This document shows, piece after piece, positions 27,001-34,698 of a stretch of DNA of 64,000 nucleotides; positions within the stretch are counted from its first letter, which is position 1, and each line of letters starts with the position of its first letter. The position numbers were made by a program, and so were the translations under genes. The notes beneath the pieces are model-generated. The model saw nothing but the letters and a program-made list of their open reading frames with translations. It was not told where the DNA came from and ran no database searches. The stretch is from J038 sp034437535 (lineage in GTDB: Bacteria > Chloroflexota > Anaerolineae > Aggregatilineales > Phototrophicaceae): positions 1-64,000 of the forward strand of contig DAOTTZ010000073.1 of NCBI GenBank assembly GCA_034437535.1. Reading direction: 5' to 3'.

Positions 27001-28630
27001 GGCGCGGCGTGATGGCGTTGAAGTAACTGCGGAGCATCGCGCCCCAATCTTTCAACGGGCTATCGTCCAGATAATCAGGCCGGTAGGCACTGCTACGCTG
27101 GGGGAAGTAGATGCTGTAATAACTGGTGACTGTCTCCACGCCGGAAGCGGCCCGCCCATACAAACGCGCTCCATCCAGCGCGGTGAGTACATCCCGCGCC
27201 GCCGCCACCAGTTCCGGCGAACTGCTGTTTGCGATGACCTGTTGCATCAGGTTGCCCAGGTCTACGGTCGAGTCGTCGCCGATAAACGCGCTGTAAGTAT
27301 AGGCGTTGGCGCGGGCCTGCCCCAGGGCGATGCTATGCAAGAGTGGATCTTGCTGGAAGACCGCCGCGAACGCATCAACCGCCTGTGTGATGGGATCAAT
27401 CGCGTTCAGGTCGATCACGGCATGATTCAAAAACAACCGGTCAATGCCAGAGCGTAAGCGGATGTCCACGTCGATATAACGGTCGATCAACGTCGCGCCT
27501 AATTCGGCCATCGGTTGGTCGGGGTCTGCCCGCAAGCCTTCGGTAAACAGCGTCATATCCAGGGCCGGGTTGACCACGATCTCCGGCGAAGCGAACGACA
27601 CATCGAAGAACGGGGCCATCGCCGCGTGATACTCGACACTGCCCATGCTACAGGCATCGTTAATCAACAGGTCAAGCCGCTGAACCCCGGTGGCGTCACG
27701 GGCGGTCGCCAGGGCCTTCTGCACATCCGGCACAGACATCAACGAGTACAGGCCGGTCTCGTCGCTGACGATGCCGCGCCAGCCCGCCCCATGACTGGCA
27801 AACGCCAGCGCGTAACGCTCCGCCGGGTAGGTCGTCATGGCCCACACCAGGAATTGCGCCAGTGTCTCGCCGTCGCCAGTATCCAACACACCCAGGTCGG
27901 CCAGTGGCTCGCTATCCAACGTGGCGATCTCCCGCTCATCTGCATCACCAGAGACATCCGCGCTGATTTCAAACAGGCGGGCAGATTTCCAGTCGTCGTT
28001 GGCGGTGGCAAATTGCGGACTGCGATCTAACAGCGCGACCACCCGCACCGTCTCATCACTGCCACCCGCCACCTCGAACTCGTCCAGGTCGTTCATGACG
28101 CTGGCTTCCAGGTCGGTATCCCCGCCATAATACGCCAGCACCGTCCACTCAGCGCGGGGGCGTGGTTCCATCTGCGGGAAGCCAGCAGAGGCCAGGCTCT
28201 CCGGCGTGACGTCATAAATCGCCTGTTCGGTCAGGCTCACCGGCGGGGATACCAGATATTCCAGCCGGAAGTCACCGACCGTATCCCCCCCGGTGACGCC
28301 AAAACGGGTCGCGATGACCGTGTATTCCCCGGCAGGGGCCTGCACAAACGTGATCTGAGAGTCCAGGTCGCCGGTGGCGCGGTCGTCGTTCTCGTCGATG
28401 ATGTTGCCGTTGGCATCTACCAGATAAAGAAACGGATCCAGGTTACCGTTGATCGCAGACATGCGAATCTGTATGGTACTCCCCGCTTCGTCTTCCGCGA
28501 CGAAAATAGGAATCTCGACGAACGGTTGCTCATCGCGGATCGTACCGAGGATCGGTTCACCCTGGCGGTCAACCGGGGCCAGGCCGAGTAAAAACACACT
28601 GAGAAACACAAGCCAGAATCGACGGATCAT
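24035..28630 (-). CDS. Giant exported clostripain-family (C11) protein, copy 1
   Basis: 1,531 residues with a signal peptide (about 1-20). A PPC-like beta domain (about 28-128) is followed by a C11/clostripain peptidase domain beginning AEWTVLAYYGGDTDLE. The caspase-fold dyad is visible: H280 in FASHGAGW and C327 in INDACSMGSVEY. The region beyond about 560 is long and beta-rich. Around 1290-1345 a bacterial SH3-like module is suggested by TAVGRSDDGEWLRVQ...GWVRRTLL. The C-terminus is acidic and Glu/Ala-rich. Clostripains cleave after Arg or Lys. The paralogue next door has the same architecture in its first 600 residues. GGAG lies 12 bases before the ATG. Confidence 0.88.
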   Translation of the reverse strand: MIRRFWLVFLSVFLLGLAPVDRQGEPILGTIRDEQPFVEIPIFVAEDEAGSTIQIRMSAINGNLDPFLYLVDANGNIIDENDDRATGDLDSQITFVQAPAGEYTVIATRFGVTGGDTVGDFRLEYLVSPPVSLTEQAIYDVTPESLASAGFPQMEPRPRAEWTVLAYYGGDTDLEASVMNDLDEFEVAGGSDETVRVVALLDRSPQFATANDDWKSARLFEISADVSGDADEREIATLDSEPLADLGVLDTGDGETLAQFLVWAMTTYPAERYALAFASHGAGWRGIVSDETGLYSLMSVPDVQKALATARDATGVQRLDLLINDACSMGSVEYHAAMAPFFDVSFASPEIVVNPALDMTLFTEGLRADPDQPMAELGATLIDRYIDVDIRLRSGIDRLFLNHAVIDLNAIDPITQAVDAFAAVFQQDPLLHSIALGQARANAYTYSAFIGDDSTVDLGNLMQQVIANSSSPELVAAARDVLTALDGARLYGRAASGVETVTSYYSIYFPQRSSAYRPDYLDDSPLKDWGAMLRSYFNAITPRLWVVEDSVTTYHPPIAPEVTVTRVYPDVSSSAFPPTISVEVVGRRIASGALTIDRVENGQTYRLVETPILTEVLAEGGAALVNNWRAGVDQAIFNWLPLELPVVSDGETNSPEFLRRSGDTASLEGRYRETLDDEWQDVSVVFDLEGETQTVISRGRTGALATIEIPSGSEFQVYRYLATPDGELKPEPGTRYIWPAQGLSWRNEPTASGTYQLGFLVRAFGGVSGFDSTRIEVDNAAYDESLLGYADIDLGINFQRPAGWSPVIDQGNWLTSSSPDGDATLNVYYFRALDNVYAIKEEVQKRYGIDQSTYSEVYRGHDDIAVIFGYQYQLDDGSTWTGEAVAFHRETAQGGRGLVFTVDTRDGSTQAAQRETLFDNYLNSIAFFDAERLADLDTSRWRYEFLERRIPYPMRNQWRVAAEGDWTVYTPPNEPRRLVAVAGLPGEDTRAALDDLLFQYGVNRETAQFRLYNGEYHDWETAQYSVNRDGVDVIGRIYVAKINNRLYGLRFETPDNAIADEVIRYTFEPILDGFAPPGSSSYAAGNRNAFVKSALVSANDICRDSGWNTVCYVGQQDEALRAIYVEDGDIVPREVTDTAPVERMLGFQVGVLPDGSFDPFSVAVLTLQANLPDDNADESIQLIVFGGATVFNRSVLEGGQVPEIQMIVHPDTRELTDRINMRRVPASDAFVNGAFGIDDVVTAVGRSDDGEWLRVQVPNDPSRTGWVRRTLLLPEGINPAIITFDDYNAWQSLPLSNPNRPHWQTMQSVEIQLAEESQSGAALNGVLIQTTPSDEIINLEINGAVFEIAGGSMFFWRGSFNDLETVSTAEQDDVFDDTVARRRPSGWESEVLSGSVRIQLADTGSDIQRPTTVTGVAGTSVQFDSAIGNQLQLQNADVGSGSLGSTISETFTLLPARFTDEEIAELLANQDAVNALELGETSAISEFFLSEAAIEGGLSEDALFDFLFDDFEEEAEEDPAEEAPAEEASSE

Positions 28631-28725
28631 AAGGTTACTTCACTCCTATACAACAGCTACGCCCCATTATAGAGGACAAGCAGAGGATGATGTGCAAAAT
28701 TCCATATATTTTTCAGAAAAAGCAA

Positions 28726-28749
28726 AACGCACCCGTTGCCGGGTGCGTT
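28726..28749 (-). terminator. Rho-independent terminator of clostripain copy 2
   Basis: Perfect 9-bp stem AACGCACCC / GGGTGCGTT with a 6-base loop. On the minus strand it is followed by a T-rich stretch, 24 bp after the stop codon of the gene ending at 28774. Confidence 0.8.
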
Positions 28750-28773
28750 CTACATGGCAGATGTGCCAGAGGA

Positions 28774-31700
28774 TTATTCACCAATATCAACCAGGCACAA
28801 CCGTTCTTCATTATCCGGGTTGCCCGCTTCATAATTTGCCGGGTCAATCGGGCGGACGGTCAGGCAGGTGGCGATGGGTGTGTTATTCTGCAACACCTGG
28901 AAGGTGCGGCCCGGTTCTTCACTCGTCCAGAACGTGTTGCGGGTGGCACCGAAGCCCTGACGGAACGCGCAGATCTCCGCCGGGTATTCATCAGCCGATA
29001 GCTCAAAGTAACCGTTGGCCCACAACTGATAGCAATCTTGCGGGCGGACGGAACTGGTATCACCGACGACGAAATTCGCGGTCGGATAGGTATGCAGTAC
29101 GCCGCTATTTACCTCATTGGTCTCGTACTGCACAAACTCTAACTGGCTGATGTCGATGTTGTTGTTCGGCAGGCGGTTGTACAACACCACCGAGCGACCA
29201 TCATAGCGCAGGAGCAGATCCGGCTCGGTATCATCCGCCGCATTGATCTGCGATGGGCCGAGGTTGACGATATTGGGGCGCACACCCAGCACCTCAAGCG
29301 GCTGTTCTTGGATGCGATACCCATCGACAATCGGCTCGATAACACTGTTCATGGTCAACAGGCCGTCTTCATCGGCGGGCACCTGTGCCCACACCGCATA
29401 GACTTGCTGGTTCGCTAGCGTCACATAAAGCCGCCCGCGCACCGTCTCACCGGCGTCTGTTTCCCCCTGGAAGATGATCGACGACCAGGTGGCATAAGCC
29501 CCGGTATAGGTCAGTTCATTCGCGATGATCTCGATTTCCTGGTATTGTGGGGCAATCTCCCGATCAAACAGATCCTGGGCGGCGGTGGGCCGGTCAAAGC
29601 GGGTATCCCGCACGAAGACCCCTTCGGCCAGGAACGTCAGCGGTGCTTCCTCCGCCGGACGCCATGTGCTCCACACCGTCACGTCCGAGATCTCGTCTAA
29701 GGCCCAATCCAGGCGCATGGGATGCTCGGTGTTTTCGATGGCGGCGTCAATCACCCAGTTGCCGGTATCCGCCGCATCGACTTCTGCCGGGTCGAAACGG
29801 TCGAAATTGTTCAGCAAGTCGGTATAGATCGCGTCCAGGTCATCCGGTGTGCCGTTCGTCTCCGCCGCGAAGATCAAACCGGGTGGGAAGACAGTCGGCA
29901 GGAAGCTGGTAAAGCCCCGCCCGCGGAAGACTTCGCCATCCAGCGTATGGAAGTAGTCGAACTCTAACGCTGGCTCGCCATCCGGCAGGGTGATCTCGCG
30001 GACTTCCAGGTCGTTATCCACTTCCAGCTCATAGAACGCGACGACCGCATCGATCAAGGCGCGGTCATTGTCTTCGGCCTCCACCGAGGCTCCGGTCAGG
30101 TCACCAAAGATGGTGATGTTGGCCTGTTGATCTGGGCTGAGTGACCGGAAGAAGTTGTTCGCGCCGTCGAAATCCGGGAACGTCCAATCACCAGGGGTGG
30201 TCAACACGTACCCCAGGCCCTTGTTCAACCGCCCGATCAGATCAGGATCGACGCCATCGTTATTGACGGTGATGTCGATGGTGGCGGTGTCTTCCACCCC
30301 GCCGGAAGCGCGAATGGTCAGGCCGATGCTGTATTCCCCGCTGGGGGCTGGCACATACTCCAACCGCAGGCCGTCATCCGGCACGATGTATTGATTGCCG
30401 ATCTGCGGGCGCGTGCGGCCATCCGGCGTGACGAAATACGTCAACGACTCAAAGATAGCCCCCGGCGGAATATCGACCGCCGCCGTCGAACCGGTCTCCG
30501 GGTCTTGAGAGATGGCCTGGCTAAAGTCCCCCGTCACACGGTCAAACAACAGGGTAACCGGTGTCCATTCGCCGTCGTCGCTCACGCGGTAATTCCCCTC
30601 CAACGAGGCGACTTCTTCACCCAGGTTGAAGTTTTCCAGGTTGGCGTTATCCTGGCCGACAAGTTGTTGCAGGCGCACTTCCCAGAAGACCGGGGTCGTC
30701 TCTACGCCCTGGTTCCATTGGTTGATGAAAACCTGCCGCCCGTCGTCGGTGGTGCGCGGCACCAGCAACCGCTCGGTGAACAGGCGCACCCGCGTACCAT
30801 CCGGGTTTAGCTGGTCTACCACTTGCGTCCCGCTGGAGATATTGCGCCCGACGATCTCGATGTCGATCAAGAGCGATGTCTGCGTGCTGATCTCCCCGCC
30901 GGGGATGATGTTGGTCACCTGGAGGTCGGGGGCAATCGGGTCATGGAAGTTGAAGGTCGCTTCGCCGATGTCCCACACGACCGGGGTCGCACTGCTGTAA
31001 TAAGCACGGAGCATCGCACCCCATTGCGGATACTGGCCCAGCGCGAAGTACTCCGGTTCGAAATCGCTGGCATTGGCCGGGAAGTAGATGTTGTGATAGG
31101 TGTTGACGTTCTGCGCGACGAACGCGCCGCCGTCGGTATGCTGAACCGCACTTTCCAGCGCGTTGATGACGGTCTGGGCCTTATCGACAAATTCCGCATT
31201 TTCCACCGGGTCTAAGATTTGGATCGTCAGGCTCATCAAACTGCCCAGGTCGATCAATTCGTCGTCCCCGGCATACCCGGAGTAAACATAAGCGTCATCC
31301 CGTGCCTGCCGCAAGACCGGCATCCGCGTGGCCGGGTCTTCCCGCACAAAGGCCGCAAAGTCGTTCACAGCGTCAGTCACCGCGCCGAAGCGCGTCAGGT
31401 CGGTGACGACGCTCGTCAAATATGCTGATTCCGGGCCAGGGCGCAACTGCACATCTTCATTGATGTAACGATCCGAAAGGCTGGCGGCAATGGCCTGCAC
31501 CACCGGGTCTGCCGCTTCCAGCACGGTCACACCTTCCGCGTCGGCCTCATCTACGGCTTCGGCTTCGCCTTCGGCTACTTCTGCGACACCGGGCAAGACG
31601 AACTCACCAATCGCGGCGGCGTTCAGTTGCTCGGTGAACAAGGCCATATCATGCGCCGGCTTGACCACGATCTCCGGTGAGGCAATCGAATATTGGAAGT

Positions 31701-32727
31701 AATTCGACATCAAATTGTGATACTCGACACTCGCCATATAGCAGGCATCGTTAATCACCAGGTTAAAGCGTTCTTGCCCGGCGGCCTCTTGCGCCAGCCG
31801 AAAGGCTTCTTCTAATTCCGGCAGGGAGATGTCGTCCTTATCCGACGTATAATCAGAGACGACGCCACTCCACGCGACACCATGACTGGCAAACGCCACC
31901 ACATAATTCTGCGCCGGGTAATTGTTGATGCCCCACACCAGGAATTGGGCTAGCAGTTCGCCATCACCGGAGTTAACGTCTTCGCCCAGGTCGGCCAGCA
32001 AGGTGGATGATAAGGTGATCTCGTCGCCGTCGCTGGTATCGGCGGTCACTTCGTACAACCGCGTCCCGATCCAGTCGTCATCGTATTGTTCAAAGCCAGG
32101 GCTACGGTCAAGCAAGACGACGATTCGCACGTTATCAGTCGTGCCGCCGGCCTCTTCAAATTCCTTGAAGTCCTCGATGATGTCGCCCTCAAGGTTGTTA
32201 TCCGCACCATAATAAGCCAGGATGGTGTAAGCCCCTTCGGGCTGAGGATCCGCCGCCGGGAAGTTTGACGATTGCAACGCGGCGTCATCTACGTTGAAGT
32301 CCACCGCACTGGTATCGGTGGTTTGCGTCTCAATCGTCAGCGCGAATTCACCTTCCTCAGTGCCTTCGATCACCTTAAAGCGGGTGGCGATCACGCGATA
32401 CATCCCGGCATCAATGGCCGGGAAGACAATGCGCGAAGACAGGTCGCCATCGGCCCGGTCGTCATTTTCCGCCAGGACGGTCCCGTCTTCCGCCAGCAGA
32501 AAGAGCAGGGTATCCAACGACTCGTCAGGATCCGCCGCACTCATATCGACAATGAGCGTCTGGCCGGTCTCCGTCACTTCGAAGACATATTCGACAAACG
32601 GTGTGTCATCACTGATTTCGCCGGTCACGCTGATGGGTAGGGCGGCGGCGTCCTCCCCCTGGGCAACCACACCAATCGCGCTGACGGCCAGCACCAGCAA
32701 TGCCAGCAATAAAAATCTCACTTTCAT
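28774..32727 (-). CDS. Giant exported clostripain-family (C11) protein, copy 2
   Basis: About 1,317 residues from the ATG at 32727, which has GGAGG 7 bases upstream. The signal peptide MKVRFLLLALLVLAVSAIG ends near VVAQ. A PPC-like domain (35-132) is followed by the C11 domain, starting TILAYYGADNNLEGD. The likely catalytic pair is H282 (FASHGVAW) and C329 (INDACYMASVEY). An acidic insertion rich in Ala/Glu lies near 400-440. The remaining 700 residues are beta-rich and end in a Cys-containing domain (DCYQLW, EICAF, CLTV, LCLV). Secreted or surface proteolysis is likely. Tandem duplicate of the downstream gene. Confidence 0.88.
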   Translation of the reverse strand: MKVRFLLLALLVLAVSAIGVVAQGEDAAALPISVTGEISDDTPFVEYVFEVTETGQTLIVDMSAADPDESLDTLLFLLAEDGTVLAENDDRADGDLSSRIVFPAIDAGMYRVIATRFKVIEGTEEGEFALTIETQTTDTSAVDFNVDDAALQSSNFPAADPQPEGAYTILAYYGADNNLEGDIIEDFKEFEEAGGTTDNVRIVVLLDRSPGFEQYDDDWIGTRLYEVTADTSDGDEITLSSTLLADLGEDVNSGDGELLAQFLVWGINNYPAQNYVVAFASHGVAWSGVVSDYTSDKDDISLPELEEAFRLAQEAAGQERFNLVINDACYMASVEYHNLMSNYFQYSIASPEIVVKPAHDMALFTEQLNAAAIGEFVLPGVAEVAEGEAEAVDEADAEGVTVLEAADPVVQAIAASLSDRYINEDVQLRPGPESAYLTSVVTDLTRFGAVTDAVNDFAAFVREDPATRMPVLRQARDDAYVYSGYAGDDELIDLGSLMSLTIQILDPVENAEFVDKAQTVINALESAVQHTDGGAFVAQNVNTYHNIYFPANASDFEPEYFALGQYPQWGAMLRAYYSSATPVVWDIGEATFNFHDPIAPDLQVTNIIPGGEISTQTSLLIDIEIVGRNISSGTQVVDQLNPDGTRVRLFTERLLVPRTTDDGRQVFINQWNQGVETTPVFWEVRLQQLVGQDNANLENFNLGEEVASLEGNYRVSDDGEWTPVTLLFDRVTGDFSQAISQDPETGSTAAVDIPPGAIFESLTYFVTPDGRTRPQIGNQYIVPDDGLRLEYVPAPSGEYSIGLTIRASGGVEDTATIDITVNNDGVDPDLIGRLNKGLGYVLTTPGDWTFPDFDGANNFFRSLSPDQQANITIFGDLTGASVEAEDNDRALIDAVVAFYELEVDNDLEVREITLPDGEPALEFDYFHTLDGEVFRGRGFTSFLPTVFPPGLIFAAETNGTPDDLDAIYTDLLNNFDRFDPAEVDAADTGNWVIDAAIENTEHPMRLDWALDEISDVTVWSTWRPAEEAPLTFLAEGVFVRDTRFDRPTAAQDLFDREIAPQYQEIEIIANELTYTGAYATWSSIIFQGETDAGETVRGRLYVTLANQQVYAVWAQVPADEDGLLTMNSVIEPIVDGYRIQEQPLEVLGVRPNIVNLGPSQINAADDTEPDLLLRYDGRSVVLYNRLPNNNIDISQLEFVQYETNEVNSGVLHTYPTANFVVGDTSSVRPQDCYQLWANGYFELSADEYPAEICAFRQGFGATRNTFWTSEEPGRTFQVLQNNTPIATCLTVRPIDPANYEAGNPDNEERLCLVDIGE

Positions 32728-32767
32728 AAAATGGCCTCCGTAAAATCTGGGCATAGATGATCTGTTG

Positions 32768-32783
32768 ATGATTGATAAATCAT
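32768..32783. promoter_or_regulatory. ATGATT-N4-AATCAT dyad upstream of clostripain copy 2
   Basis: A 6-bp perfect inverted repeat with a 4-base spacer, about 41 bp before the chosen start codon, in the likely promoter region. Could be an operator; no regulator is identified. Confidence 0.3.
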
Positions 32784-32815
32784 ACCATACAGTCAGGAGC
32801 ATGGCCGCGTTTTTT

Positions 32816-32852
32816 GGTAAAAAAAAACTAGGAGATGGTTATCCCCTAGTTT
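32816..32852 (-). terminator. Rho-independent terminator of the small exported-protein gene
   Basis: Stem AAACTAGG-G / C-CCTAGTTT (32825-32834 with 32843-32852, one mismatch), followed on the minus strand by a long T-run (the A9 stretch on the plus strand). It lies 41 bp after the stop of the gene ending at 32894. Confidence 0.8.
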
Positions 32853-32893
32853 GATTTCGTTACAAACTGTGTCATCTGCACAGATGGGTGTGA

Positions 32894-33472
32894 CTATCCA
32901 CCCCAACCAGAGCAGGAGCTATTGCACAGGCCACGTTGTTCACTCAGGCGGGCTTCGCGGCCAACCACCAGGTTGCTGATGAATTCGCTGTCCATCGTGA
33001 TCAGCATGCTACCGGTCTCAAATTCCGGCAGGACGTATTCATTGGTCTTGTCATCAATCTCGATACCTTCGGCTTCGAAGATGATGTAGGTCACGATACC
33101 GCTATCGGTGTCGAAATCCGGCATACCGATGGTCGCTTCAATGCGAATTTCGTCCAGGTCGATGACGGCTTCGCCCATCAGACCGGCTTCTGCATCCCCT
33201 TCGAAGAAAGCCCAGTCGCTCACCAGTTCGATCAACGGGTAGTTGTAGGTCGTCATGGTTTCGCCCATGATGATCGACGGGGCGAAATCAGTCGGGGAAA
33301 TAATGTCGAGCGCAAGCTCACCAGCTTCGTTGACGTAAAGGACACTGCCTTCACCAAGCGTAACGGCGATCAAGCCGCTCTCGTCTTCTTCGGCGACATC
33401 ATCCTGTGCGGCGACCGGAGCCACCATCACAGCCAAGATCAAGACCAGGATAAGTGCTAATGTACGTTTCAT
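32894..33472 (-). CDS. Small exported protein of unknown function
   Basis: 192 residues from the ATG at 33472 (AAGGA about 10 bases upstream). Signal peptide MKRTLALILVLILAVMV with cleavage near PVAAQ. The mature part is acidic and beta-rich and contains TTYNYPLIELVSDWAFFEG. It ends in a Cys/Gly tail, CNSSCSGWGG. I do not recognise a family. It has its own terminator and is divergent from the TIR-TM gene. Confidence 0.75.
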   Translation of the reverse strand: MKRTLALILVLILAVMVAPVAAQDDVAEEDESGLIAVTLGEGSVLYVNEAGELALDIISPTDFAPSIIMGETMTTYNYPLIELVSDWAFFEGDAEAGLMGEAVIDLDEIRIEATIGMPDFDTDSGIVTYIIFEAEGIEIDDKTNEYVLPEFETGSMLITMDSEFISNLVVGREARLSEQRGLCNSSCSGWGG

Positions 33473-33750
33473 TGGGATAAATCCTTTGATTATCTCATTG
33501 TGCGTTCTGGGTTTCAGCATTTATAGTGTACATCAGGTATAAAGCACCACACAATAAGATATATAGATTTTTTTACGAAAATTATCTGAAAAATTGGTTT
33601 GTTTCCATTCAAAAACGTGTTTTTTCAATAAGAAAACGAAATTATTTATGCTTTCTAAATGGAATCATAAGGTTTAACCGGCTGAACCGGGCGCAAAGCG
33701 CGTTAAACTACTATAATCATCGTCCGCACACCAACCAAACAGAGGATCGC
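33473..33750. promoter_or_regulatory. AT-rich divergent intergenic region
   Basis: About 278 bp, strikingly AT-rich between 33520 and 33680 against GC-rich surroundings, with T- and A-runs. A TATAAT at 33712-33717, 34 bp before the TIR start, is a likely -10 with no good -35. The open frame extending into this region from the TIR gene is unlikely to be translated: its composition differs and the ATG at 33751 has GAGG five bases upstream. Confidence 0.4.
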
Positions 33751-34698
33751 ATGTCGCGCATTTTTATCTCCTACCGGCGGGATGATACCCGCGCTATCAC
33801 CGGGCGCATCCACGACCGGCTCGAAATCGCCTTCGGGGATGACAACGTATTCAAAGACGTAGACGACATCCCGCCCGGCTCAGATTTTCGGCAGGTGTTA
33901 CGGCACGCCATCGACGAGTGTAACGTCGTCCTGGCGGTCATCGGCCAACGCTGGCTAAACGCGATCACCGCCAGCGGCACCCGCCGCCTGGATGATCCTG
34001 ACGACTTCGTGCGCTTTGAACTGGCCGTCGCACTCAAACGAGACGACATGATCGTGATCCCGGTGTTGGTCGATGGCGCGATGATGCCCGGCCCCACCGA
34101 CCTACCGGCAGAGATCCGCCCGTTGGCCTTTCGAAACGCGGTCGTTGTGCGCCATGATCCCGACTTCCGCCGGGATATTGACCGCCTGGTGGAGCAATTG
34201 AACCGCATCGTCACCGGGCAGATTAGCACCGTCCGGGCGACGACCACCGCCGAGATGAAACCCCCGCCGGAATATCAAGCCCAGGGCCGGGGCCTGCCGC
34301 TGGTTTGGGTGGCTTCCGCCGTACTGGTGATCGGCGCGTTGATCGCGCTGGGGGTGCTGGCCGCCACCCAGAGCCAGGCCCCCACCGCCCCGCCCACGCT
34401 TTCCATCGAAGACCGCCAGATACGCTATGAGACCTACGCCACCCAGGTTGCCGCCGGGGAGGTGCCGCTGGGGTGGGTGCCCGGCACGGATCTCGTCGTG
34501 CTGGAAGCCGCCAACACCTACAGCAATCACACCGAGAACGCGACTGTTACCGCATCCTACCAAGCCGGGGAGCGAGTCGAAGTGCGGTCGCAGAGTCCGT
34601 ATTTCTTCCTGGCGCAAGATGGCCGGTTGTGGTTCATGGTCGGCGTCGATGGGCGCGAAGGCTGGATGGACTCCAACCTGCTCCGCCTGTCGAATTAA
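33751..34698 (+). CDS. TIR-domain protein with transmembrane segment and SH3-like C-terminus
   Basis: About 315 residues. TIR domain 1-150: RIFISYRRDDTRAITGRI, then KDVDDIPPGSDF (BB-loop region) and FVRFELAVAL with E90 at the expected NADase glutamate. One hydrophobic helix (about 185-208, PLVWVASAVLVIGALIAL) would leave the TIR domain cytoplasmic. The exported C-terminus (about 235-315) has the WVPGTDLVVLEA...GREGWMDSNLLRL pattern of a bacterial SH3-like domain, which could bind cell wall. It reads as a membrane sensor or executor. Its stop overlaps the convergent TIR gene by 4 bp. Confidence 0.85.
   Translation: MSRIFISYRRDDTRAITGRIHDRLEIAFGDDNVFKDVDDIPPGSDFRQVLRHAIDECNVVLAVIGQRWLNAITASGTRRLDDPDDFVRFELAVALKRDDMIVIPVLVDGAMMPGPTDLPAEIRPLAFRNAVVVRHDPDFRRDIDRLVEQLNRIVTGQISTVRATTTAEMKPPPEYQAQGRGLPLVWVASAVLVIGALIALGVLAATQSQAPTAPPTLSIEDRQIRYETYATQVAAGEVPLGWVPGTDLVVLEAANTYSNHTENATVTASYQAGERVEVRSQSPYFFLAQDGRLWFMVGVDGREGWMDSNLLRLSN

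Noticed and set aside
33526..33750. 75-codon N-terminal extension of the TIR-TM protein
   Set aside because: The region is AT-rich, unlike the gene body, encodes a Lys/Tyr/Asn-rich sequence, and the ATG at 33751 has its own ribosome site directly before a normal TIR start.
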